This document shows, piece by piece, positions 24,091-33,227 of a DNA stretch of 64,000 nucleotides. The position numbers and the translations under genes are program-made. This DNA is from Lumbricus terrestris (Eukaryota > Annelida > Clitellata > Crassiclitellata > Lumbricidae): the NCBI GenBank assembly GCA_949752735.1, contig OX457038.1, positions 25,332,456 through 25,396,455 of the forward strand, read 5' to 3'. The notes beneath the pieces were generated by a model. It searched no databases. It saw nothing but the letters and a program-made list of their open reading frames with translations, and had not been told where the DNA came from. Numbering within the stretch: position 1 is the stretch's first letter; the number at the start of each line of letters is the position of its first letter.

Positions 24091-24442
24091 CGTTCTCCTT
24101 CTCCTCTTCCTCCTCCTCCTCCTTCTCCTCTTACTCCTCCTCTTTCCCTCCTCCACCTCCTCTTCGTCTTCCTCCTCCTCCTCTTCCTCGTCGTCCTCTT
24201 CCTCCTCTTTATCCTCCTCTTTCTCCACCTCCTCGTACTTCTCCTCCTCCTCCTCTTCTTCTTCCTCCTCCTCCTCTTGCTCCTCCTCTTCTTCTTCCTC
24301 CTCCTTCTTTTTATCCTCCTCCTCCTTCTCCTCTTGCTCCTCCTCCTTCTCCTCTTTCTCATCCTCGTCTTCCTCCTTCTCTTCCTCCTCCTCCTTCTCC
24401 TCTTACTCCTCCTTCTTCTCCTCCTCCTTCTCCTTCTTTCTC
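24091..24442. repeat. Degenerate (TCC/TTC)n polypyrimidine tract
   Basis: About 350 bp of C/T-only triplets on this strand, giving spurious L/F-rich and K/R/E-rich frames. Confidence 0.9.
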
Positions 24443-24698
24443 ATTTAATCAGCACGCCAGCCACCTGCATCATGGTCCACTCTGGTTACGTTATTACAGT
24501 GCGTCTGTATACATGTACGATTAGACCATGCATGTGAGATGAACGCGTGTCTGTGTTTCCATGTAACCGAACTCTTGAATACAGGTCGGACAAAAAAAGT
24601 AATTCCCTGCAGTTTTTTGCCAATATCTTGGCCAAAAATATATACAGAATTTTTCAAATCGCGTTTAAAGTGCCCAAAGGTAATTCATATCTACATGC

Positions 24699-25206
24699 GG
24701 TGTCCGGACAATTCGTCCCCGGACAATTCGTCCCGGACAATTCGTCCCGGACAATTCGTCCCGGACAATTCGTCCCCGGACAATTCGTCCCGGACAATTC
24801 GTCCCCGGACAATTCGGACCGGACAATTCGGACCCGGACAATTCGGACCGGCTATAGCCTACTTTAGCCAAGTGAGGTAACGTGTTATATTATGTTTAGG
24901 CCTACATTTGCTTTGAGAACAATGAAATAATTTTCAATTTCGAATTGAATTTTAATGCGCAGCAGTATTTCCGGTCATCTGTATACGGTAATGGTGTCCG
25001 GGACGAATTGTCCGGGACGAATTGTCCGGGACGAATTGTCCGGGGACGAATTGTCCGGGACGAATTGTCCGGGACGAATTGTCCGGGACGAATTGTCCGG
25101 GGACGAATTGTCCGGGACGAATTGTCCGGGACGAATTGTCCGGGGACGAATTGTCCGGGACGAATTGTCCGGGACGAATTGTCCGGGGACGAATTGTCCG
25201 GGAACC
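24699..25206. mobile_element. Foldback element with minisatellite arms
   Basis: The 508-bp insertion is flanked by an 8-bp direct repeat CTACATGC (24691-24698 and 25207-25214). The left arm (24703-24848) is about 10 units of GGACAATTCGTCCC-type sequence. The right arm (24990-25203) is about 15 units of the exact complement, GGGACGAATTGTCC. The outer ends are GGTGTCCGGAC and, reverse-complemented, GGTTCCCGGAC. A unique spacer of about 140 bp separates the arms. Tandem repeats inside terminal inverted repeats are known from foldback and Rehavkus (Mutator-like) transposons; an 8-bp duplication would also fit hAT. Confidence 0.75.
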
Positions 25207-25629
25207 CTACATGCAGTAGCTAAATTTCATCAAAATATTTGAAATAAAACAAAAGTTATATTACTTTATTGAACCCATCCACTGCTTTTTGACGATCCAA
25301 AACGCAACGAGCAAAAAAAGATTTTGCTAAGTCACATTTCAGATAATTAATTGTTATCAAACGAACTAATGATTATTGTTACTATTTAGAAAAGAAACAT
25401 TTACCAGCGTAGCTGCACGCCACTGTGACATCATTTGGCAAGATGACAATGAAGTAGCAAATGAGGAATTTCTCAGATTACAATTTTGCGATTAAAACAG
25501 TAAAATTGAAATATATGAGACATTAAAATGACCAAGGCTTCAATTACAGACAAAAATATGTATTCAGATTCTTCATGAGCATGGTCTTGGAGCTTAAGCT
25601 ATAAGCACCTCTTACCCTGATGAGCAGTG

Positions 25630-25875
25630 AGAGCGGAAAAATTAAGAGTTAAATTGAGAGTTAAGAAATATGCCATTGATGACAGGAGATCGGCTCAACG
25701 TTAATATCATTGGTCTGGTTTCATTGAGAAGAACCAATAGCGCCTTATTTTCGGATTTTTACTCGATAGATTATCAAGTGTGGAAAGCTATGCCGGAGAA
25801 ATGCCACATGCAATCTGCTGCCAAAACCAAGAGTGATAACAGAATTGATGGTCTCATTGGAGTCGATAAATAATT
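25630..25875 (+). pseudogene. Mariner/Tc1 transposase remnant
   Basis: Plus-strand DNA homologous to the minus-strand remnant at 12780-13080. The readable part includes IDYQVWKAMPEKCH and AAKTKSDNRIDGLIG, corresponding to the region after the SPD motif in DDE_3 transposases. The SPDLNP motif itself is decayed. Frameshifts prevent a full product. Confidence 0.6.
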
Positions 25876-25888
25876 CTAAGGAAGACAA

Positions 25889-26012
25889 AAGTGTTGAAGA
25901 TAAGTAAAGGAGAGGAAACGGAGATATTCAAATAGAAGAAAAACAAATAGAACAGTGAAGGAATTCTGATATTTAGGGGAGCATGATAACGACAGACGCC
26001 AAATGCCAGAGA
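25889..26012 (+). pseudogene. LINE reverse transcriptase scrap
   Basis: The nucleotide sequence aligns with the LINE at 63103-63220: GAAGATAAGTAAAGGAGA, ATAGAACAGTGAAGGAATT and GATAACGACAGACGCCAAAT match its counterparts with scattered changes. It comes from the region just after the FADD palm motif. Stops are present. It is about 120 bp long. Confidence 0.65.
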
Positions 26013-26439
26013 TAGAACCACGGTGTAGTTAGGCTACTCTGTGATAGAAATAAGTCAGGTTGAAAATCTTTGGCCTTTGACGTTTGCGGATGTCATTCAG
26101 CTGTTCCATTGCTGCATATATACTTCTAAAAATGTCGAATGATGGAATGCTTTCCCTCTTCTTACCGTGCTCTATCATTCCGAGAGGTCATTGGTGCCTG
26201 TTCGGGCTCTCTCCATGTCTCCATGCTCTGCCAGTGCTCATGCCTGGCTCACAGTTTCACCGATGGGCATTGTACAGAGTGGTAGAAACAACAATGGCTG
26301 CTCGGTTGCTCAACACTTCCACCGGTGCATGTGGTGGAATAACGATTCCACGGGGAGGTTCGAATCCGCCTAGATCAAATTTTTATCTCGAGTGGAACGG
26401 AGAATGGGTTTTCTTCCGATGGACTCGATGCATGGAGCT
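26013..26439. other. No gene; one isolated B-box-like site
   Basis: GGTTCGAATCCGCC at 26359-26372 resembles a tRNA/SINE B box, but no convincing A box or second copy was found. Confidence 0.35.
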
Positions 26440-26447
26440 GGAGAGAC

Positions 26448-26690
26448 CAGTAGCGGCGCCCGAGGGCTAGGGACTAAGCCCCCCTTAAAAAGGCCATCCT
26501 GTTTTTTACATGTAAAAGTGAAATATTTCCATGTTAAGCCCTCCCTAACACTGAAACATATGCATGAGATGAGTTCAAGATTTCGACCAAATTACCAGAA
26601 AAGGTCGCCAGAAATTTTTGCGAATGAGAATGGAAAATTTCCTCCGTGAGGATTCAGCCCCCCAAAACTGAAATCCTGGCGGCGCCACTG
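26448..26690. mobile_element. hAT-type MITE
   Basis: The 243-bp element is bounded by GGAGAGAC (26440-26447) and GGAGAGAT (26691-26698), an 8-bp target duplication with one change. Ends are CAGTAGCGGCGCC and, reverse-complemented, CAGTGGCGCCGCC, of the CAGTGGCG type common in hAT families. No transposase is present. Confidence 0.75.
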
Positions 26691-26698
26691 GGAGAGAT

Positions 26699-27415
26699 GG
26701 TAATCACAGCTGAGGAGGATCGTCTATAGTCGCAAATCATCTGGAATGGATCTCACATCCTCCGTCCCATCCTTCCACCCTCCACTATCCATCAAACTCA
26801 AATCCAAGCTTAAACCAGAGGCCACGTGACTTTCTTTTGTTGGATAATGACGGCAGAAATTATATACCGTCGGTTTTGTTTTATAAGTGCATTAATTAAG
26901 CCGGTGCTTTTTATTGTAACCGTCTATAGTTGAACTATATTTAATTTAATTTATTATCTTCAGTTTATGCAAAGCCAGTTCCAATGAGTTCCATGTATAA
27001 TTATTGTATAGGTTCCTCCTCATAACTGCGCCTGTGGATAAGTTGAAATTACGATTGTTTTTCTTTCGCCTCAGTCGTCTGCATATTCTAATCCTGTCGA
27101 TCGTGTCTTATCAAGTATTATTATCTGATTTATATAATGTCTTATCTCTTTTCGCTCCTAATTATTTTGTCTTGTCTTTGTTCTATCCTGAACTTGACGA
27201 ATACAATAAAAAAATTGTCTTAGCGTTGTTCGAATATAATATTTAATTGTCTCTTCGTTCTTCTCTTTCCTTGGTCTATATTCTCCATAGCTTTCTTCTG
27301 ACCTTTGATGACTGTCTTTTTGCACTTTTCATGTTAATTCTGTACAGTGCTGAACTTTGTTTGCATAGCGTCCATTACTCTCACCTCTCTCTCTATCGGC
27401 CTATATACTGGAGTC
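26699..27415. other. No recognised feature
   Basis: AT-rich sequence with no identifiable gene or element. Confidence 0.4.
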
Positions 27416-27462
27416 GGGAGCGCCTCTGAGTAGTTTCCTTGAAGAGGCGCTATATAAATCGA
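27416..27462 (+). repeat. SINE 3' tail fragment
   Basis: GGGAGCGCCTCTGAGTAG then CTTGAAGAGGCGCTATATAA, as in 19740-19795 but without the tRNA-like head or the middle. Confidence 0.6.
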
Positions 27463-27943
27463 TCAACGGGACAATATTATTCAGATCCATTCGTCGCTTC
27501 AATTGATGTATTGCATGCAATTAGTGATCATGCTTTCTGACGATTATTCTTTTATGTCACTTCGCAATCAATTGAAGACTCGCGTATTTCATCTCATATT
27601 ATCACCCTATACATGTATTTACACACAAACGTGCATAGTCTGGCTTCTCTGGCCGATATATTATTCGTCTTCGTCTGAATATTATTGTATGCGGCCACGA
27701 ATTCGTATTCACTGCTGAAGGCGATTTGAATGAGGTTATATGCCGTCATCGATCGACACATATATAGGTCAAGAATAACCAATATATCATTATAATACAT
27801 ATTATTTTATGCTTGTATTATTATGTGCAATACATTGTATATGTAGACCTATAATGTAAGCTTGTGACTAAGTAAGTAATATGCATGCATGTGCACAAAA
27901 TTATGCATCTATGTATATATCTATATAAGTATCCATGTGCGTC
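27463..27943. other. No recognised feature
   Basis: AT-rich unique sequence. Confidence 0.35.
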
Positions 27944-28104
27944 ATGTATGTATGTATGTATGTATGTATGTATGTATGTATGTATGTATGTATGTATGTA
28001 TGTATGTATGTATGTATTACTATGTATGTATGTATGTATGTATGTATGTATGTATGTATGTATGTATGTATGTATGTATGTATGCATGTATGTATGTATG
28101 TATT
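27944..28104. repeat. (ATGT)n microsatellite, ~160 bp
   Basis: Near-perfect GTAT tetranucleotides with single interruptions near 28018 and 28084. Confidence 0.95.
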
Positions 28105-29370
28105 GGTGTCTGTCTGGCTGTCTGCCTGTCCGCCAGTCCGCCAGTCCGCCTATGTCTTCTTCATTGGCTGCAGTGTAATTCAGAATATTAGGCTTGTCCT
28201 TCTTCTCGCTTCTGTCCGTCAGATGACGACGACATTGGTCGCGAATGTTGGCTGCAGTAGTATGAGACAATGGCTGCTAAGTGCTTTTCCTGATCAGTGC
28301 AGACCACACAACGACTGCTGCTGCTGCTCTTCGATTCGTCACCGTCTGCTGGCATTTACACGATCTCTGCTGTCCACCACATTGCGTCCTTCTCGTCTAT
28401 GCAGTGTCTGTCTCTATGTACGTCTGTCTGTCCGTCTATCTGTCTATTTGTATGTCTGCCTGTCTGTCTAACTCTCTCTGGCAGTATGTATGCGCTTCCA
28501 ATGCATTTGCCAAATGTAGCAGGAAATTTATATCATGCGTATTATTATTATTAGTGCCTCTCGCTCAAAAAGAAAGAAAGAAAGAAAGAAAGGCTTCAGC
28601 AACAATTATTTTACGTGAACTTGCATTGTGCTAATTTGTGCATGCATGTACAATTGTACAATGTACATGTACAGCTGATATCGATTTGGTATTGGTATTA
28701 TTCTTCCACTCATCAGAGGTCCAGCGTGTGTTGCATACGCCATCATTAGTGAAGCAACATGCATGGTTCACAAGCCTTGGATCTTTTAAAAGAGTACCGG
28801 TATACTTCTTGCAAAGAAAATCTAAACGCTCTATCCATATTTAGGCCTATATATTAAGATCCGAACATGATGGTAGGCTACTTGCTCGTGAATTTAGTCT
28901 GTCTGCTGTTGTAGTCTTTAGTCTGCCATTTAGACCACGTGATTCTGAAGTTTTCTATTGGCCTTTGAATGTCGTCTTTTGTCGATGCAGCTAAAATGTT
29001 GGCGCACTATAAATAGAATGCTATATGCAACTAATCGTTGGTGGTATAGCCTACTGTCAACCTAAGACTCTCAGATGAATCACTCTTTTCATGCAGTCAT
29101 TGTTGTCTTTTGCTGGACTGAGTAAGTCGATGGTCATTGGTCTATGAAGATACAGAACATTTGTATTTATCTATAGCACCACGTGGACCAGGATATGCTA
29201 TACACAGCATACAGTCAGGGAGTTTTATAGGCCTAGAGCTGACATTAGCTCTTCTGTCTCCAGAAAAATAAATTAACGCGGATCTGCAGTGAAGGCCGTT
29301 AAAATAAAGCTTAATATCGAGAGGTGATACATGTGGTTGATACAATAACCGCAATGTCTGAATACCAGCC
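28105..29370. other. No recognised gene; small microsatellites
   Basis: Contains GTCTGTCTGTCC-like DNA (28400-28470) and an (AAAG)n run at 28568-28592. No exon or element was identified. Confidence 0.4.
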
Positions 29371-30668
29371 ATCTTCTCTGCTAATTAATGCATCTCCTCT
29401 GCTAATTAATGCATATACTCTGCTAATTAATGCATCTCCTCTGCTAATTAATGCATCTCCTCTGCTCATTAATGCATCTTCTCTTCTAATTAATGCATCT
29501 TCTCTGCTCATTAATGCATCTTCTCTGCTAATTAATGCATCTCCTCTGCTAATTAATGCATCTCCTCTGCTAATTAATGCATCTCCTCTGCTAATTAATG
29601 CATCTCCTCTGCTCATTAATGCATCTCCTCTGCTCATTAATGCATCTCCTCTGCTAATTAATGCATCTTCTCTGCTAATTAATGCATCTCCTCTGCTAAT
29701 TAATGCATCTCCTCTGCTAATTAATGCATCTTCTCTGCTAATTAATGCATCTCCTCTGCTAATTAATGCATCTCCTCTGCTAATTAATTATTCTCCTATG
29801 CTAATTAATGCATATACTCTGCTAATTAATGCATCTCCTCTGCTCATTAATGCATCTCCTCTGCTAATTAATGCATCTTCTCTGCTAATTAATGCATCTC
29901 CTCTGCTAATTAATGCATCTCCTCTGCTCATTAATGCATCTCCTCTGCTCATTAATGCATCTCCTCTGCTAATTAATGCATCTCCTCTGCTAATTAATGC
30001 ATATACTCTGCTAATTAATGCATCTCCTCTGCTAATTAATGCATCTCCTCTGCTCATTAATGCATCTTCTCTTCTAATTAATGCATCTTCTCTGCTCATT
30101 AATGCATCTTCTCTGCTAATTAATGCATCTCCTCTGCTAATTAATGCATCTCCTCTGCTAATTAATGCATCTCCTCTGCTAATTAATGCATCTCCTCTGC
30201 TCATTAATGCATCTCCTCTGCTCATTAATGCATCTCCTCTGCTAATTAATGCATCTTCTCTGCTAATTAATGCATCTCCTCTGCTAATTAATGCATCTCC
30301 TCTGCTAATTAATGCATCTTCTCTGCTAATTAATGCATCTCCTCTGCTAATTAATGCATCTCCTCTGCTAATTAATTATTCTCCTATGCTAATTAATGCA
30401 TATACTCTGCTAATTAATGCATCTCCTCTGCTCATTAATGCATCTCCTCTGCTAATTAATGCATCTTCTCTGCTAATTAATGCATCTCCTCTGCTAATTA
30501 ATGCATCTCCTCTGCTCATTAATGCATCTCCTCTGCTCATTAATGCATCTCCTCTGCTCATTAATGCATCTCCTCTGCTAATTAATGCATCTCCTCTGCT
30601 AATTAATGCATCTCCTCTGCTAATTAATGCATCTCCTCTGCTAATTAATCCATCTCCTCTGCTGATCT
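29371..30668. repeat. 21-bp minisatellite with 588-bp higher-order unit
   Basis: About 62 copies of a 21-bp unit, CTCCTCTGCTAATTAATGCA plus T. Variants (TTCT for TCCT, CTCATTAA for CTAATTAA, ATATACT, ATTATTCTCCTATG) recur in the same order exactly 588 bp apart: the ATATACT variant at 29411 and 29999, the ATTATTC variant at 29787 and 30375. So 28 units form a higher-order block that has been duplicated. The stop-free frame of 453 codons is an artefact of this unit. Confidence 0.97.
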
Positions 30669-30939
30669 CATTCAACTGTTCTTGACGACTGGCTTTGACC
30701 GGAACCGGAAGTGCTGACCTGGAGCTGCTTTTAGACGACGGTCGCAGTATATATGTATACACAAGTTGTGTCCGTTGCTTGGCAATGCATTTAAGAAGAG
30801 ACTGGAATGCAACGAGCAGATGGTGCATGCCTTATTCTATATTTATAGGAGACTGCAGAGGAGGGTCATTGCCCATCATCGCTCATCCTTCATCATAGAA
30901 ACACAAGAATTCTCAGATCCGTATAAATTAGACGTATAT
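30669..30939. other. No recognised feature
   Basis: Short unique stretch between two minisatellites. Confidence 0.35.
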
Positions 30940-31238
30940 CCGTCTGTCCCTCCACCTGTCCCTCCATCTGTCCCTCCACCTGTCCCTCCATCTGTCCCTC
31001 CACCTGTCCCTCCATCTGTCCCTCCACCTGTCCCTCCACCTGTCCTTCCACCTGTCCCTCCACCTGTCCTTCCACCTGTCCCTCCATCTGTCCTTCCATC
31101 TGTCCCTCCACCTGTCCTTCCACCTGTCCCTCCACCTGTCCCTCCACCTGTCCCTCCATCTGTCCCTCCACCTGTCCCTCCACCTGTCCCTCCACCTGTC
31201 CCTCCATCTGTCCCTCCTCCGTGTATCCCTCCGTCTGC
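30940..31238. repeat. 12-bp minisatellite, ~25 copies
   Basis: Unit CCTCCACCTGTC alternating with CCTCCATCTGTC and a few CCTTCCACCTGTC-type variants. Confidence 0.95.
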
Positions 31239-31339
31239 AACAGATGACATGTGACTGAAATCGATGCATATACTGGCACTGCTGTTGTGACGACTGAATA
31301 ATCGGTGCATATAGATTAAAAGAGACGACGACGATGACG

Positions 31340-31510
31340 CTGTCTCTATTTGTGTCGCTCTTTCTATGTCTCTCTGTGTGTCTCTCTGTATGTCTCTCTC
31401 TGTGTCTCTCTCTATGTCTCTCTGTGTCTCTCTGTATGGCTCTGTGTGTGTGTCTCTCTCTCTTTCTTTCTTTCTTTCTCTCTCTCTCTTTCTCTTTCTC
31501 TGTGTCTGGT
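31340..31510. repeat. (TCTCTG)n polypyrimidine-rich tract
   Basis: TCTCTGTGTCTC and TTTCTTTC units immediately before the 5' LTR. Confidence 0.85.
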
Positions 31511-31518
31511 GCATCGCC

Positions 31519-31548
31519 AGTCATTATTGTAGAGTTGAACACTTTTCG

Positions 31549-31581
<33 letters not shown>

Positions 31582-32776
31582 AAACCATTATGCATGTATG
31601 TATTGTGTGTATGTATATATATATATTGCGGCGGAGTAGGCCTACCCTCCCCATCGTCACCCTGGGCGGAGTGGTGCACTCTCTCTCTCTCTCTCGCTCC
31701 TGCTTCTCACGACCCGGATGACCCCGGGGTCGAAGAGAGTCGGATGACCCCGACGACCTGGGCGTAGTGAAGAATGTTCACACCCCCTCCACCTACCCTG
31801 GCGGAGTGGCACCCCTTTCTGGCGTCCTACAGCCCTAGCGTGGGGGAGAAGAAGGGGACTGGAGGGAAAATATAGCCTACACTAACGGCGGATCGGAAAA
31901 GAAAGACGAGTGGAAGTCGGGACGGCAGAGAGGAGGGAACGGAGAACGACGGGTGTTCGAGCGATCAACAGAACTCTCGTCGAACGAAAATCGTCTACAG
32001 ACCGCGGGTCTAACGTCAACGGACCGGTTGTCGAGACACCGCGTTCGAACGGACTAGAATCTTAAGCCTGTGCGCCCGAAACGACGAGCGGAGTATTATA
32101 GTCGGGACGATGCACGACCCGCTCTGAAGGGAACAGGAGCATTTTTCTTCATTTGGACTCTGCCGACGGAATCTTCCAGATATTCACTTAGTAGTGATAG
32201 ACTATCGCTCTAACGACCATTTTTCGGCGGAGCGAACTGTGTTGCGGACGATATTCTACACCTTCATCGATCCATGCAGGATACGTAGCCTACTACACGC
32301 CACACCACGACCATCCATGCGGACCGTTGCCTCGTCGCCCTCCCCACGCGCCACTCCGCCGCCCCCGGGGGTCCACGGTATTGTGTATTGTGTATTTTTT
32401 TTAAACATTGGATTCTTAGATACATCTGTTGTCGTCATCATGAACGTATGATTCAAATCGAACCTTTTAAGATTTTAATACCTTTGGACTTTTCCGGTTC
32501 CTATGCATCGATTGGATAATTTCACTTTCATTCATCCATCAAATCATTCGCAATTCACTCATTCATTCGGTCGTTCATTCAGTAAACTATCTTACACAAT
32601 ACGAATAATATGCATATGTAAAATTGTCATGGACCAATTATAATACACGTATGTTTTCTCTTCTTTTAAAATTCTGACTCCGAATCTGTTCAAATTAATC
32701 CATAACTCCTCATTATATATCCCGGTTGGTCTGAAGGTAACCCGATAATGCCACTAAATTAGATAGGACCACAACA
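31519..32776 (+). repeat. 5' LTR
   Basis: 1,258 bp, ending GGACCACAACA. It includes a TA run (31553-31580), a CT run (31680-31695), a GC-rich central part and an AT-rich end. The open frame at 32194-32451 is present in both LTRs and is not credible as a gene. Confidence 0.92.
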
Positions 32777-32778
32777 AT

Positions 32779-32796
32779 TGGCGAGCCTGCCAGGAG
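32779..32796 (+). promoter_or_regulatory. tRNA primer-binding site
   Basis: TGGCGAGCCTGCCAGGAG starts two bases after the 5' LTR. It begins with TGG, the complement of the tRNA CCA end. From memory, animal tRNA-Arg(ACG) ends in a CTCCTGGC...CGCCA sequence, so an arginine tRNA is the likely primer. Confidence 0.7.
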
Positions 32797-33227
32797 GAGG
32801 GCCCACGTCACTGCATTTGGTCGTCCAGCAGAGAGCATTAATTAATTTATTGTTCTGGCTGCTGGTGGTTAATTCCATTGAGGTGCTTCCTCGTGAAGAT
32901 CTACTTCATACGACTGACTGAGTGACATTTATGTTTGTGATCCTTTTAATTGTGGCTGGGTCCTTTTACCTCATAGTCGGGATTCGAGGTGACAACATTT
33001 AATTGATCTCATATCAAGCGAGAGTATACGATTCAGACGGATGTAGACGGTCAGGTCTTACAGGGCAGTGAGAATATTATTTTGATCCCGTTAGGATAAG
33101 TTTATGTGATTGATTATTATAGTAGGCTTAGGAATTGAGAAGTCTATTGGTTTGTTCGTTGATGAGAGTAAGGGGATTAATTGAATAGTCGCATTTTGTC
33201 AGTCTCATTGCATCTGTGAATTTTAGC

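Larger units (their letters stand above)
24580..25875 (+). mobile_element. Decayed mariner/Tc1-type transposon, interrupted
   Basis: The left end TACAGGTCGGACAAAAAAAG, then TTTTTTGCCAATATCTTGGCC, matches the right arm of the 12456-13479 element read in reverse. Homology continues through CACATTTCAGATAATTA (25340 area), ACCAGCGTAGCTGCA and GAGATCGGCTCAACGTTAAT to the transposase remnant. A foldback element at 24699-25206 is inserted near the left end. No right terminal repeat is seen; a LINE fragment follows at 25889. Confidence 0.7.

Noticed and set aside
29324..30685. 453-codon open frame of S-P-L-L-I-N-A repeats
   Set aside because: It coincides exactly with the 21-bp minisatellite, whose unit has no stop in that frame; no splice sites or unique coding sequence adjoin it.
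32194..32451. 85-codon frame in the LTR (and its copy at 36804-37130)
   Set aside because: Present only as part of the duplicated LTR; low-complexity Ser/Pro composition, no domain.
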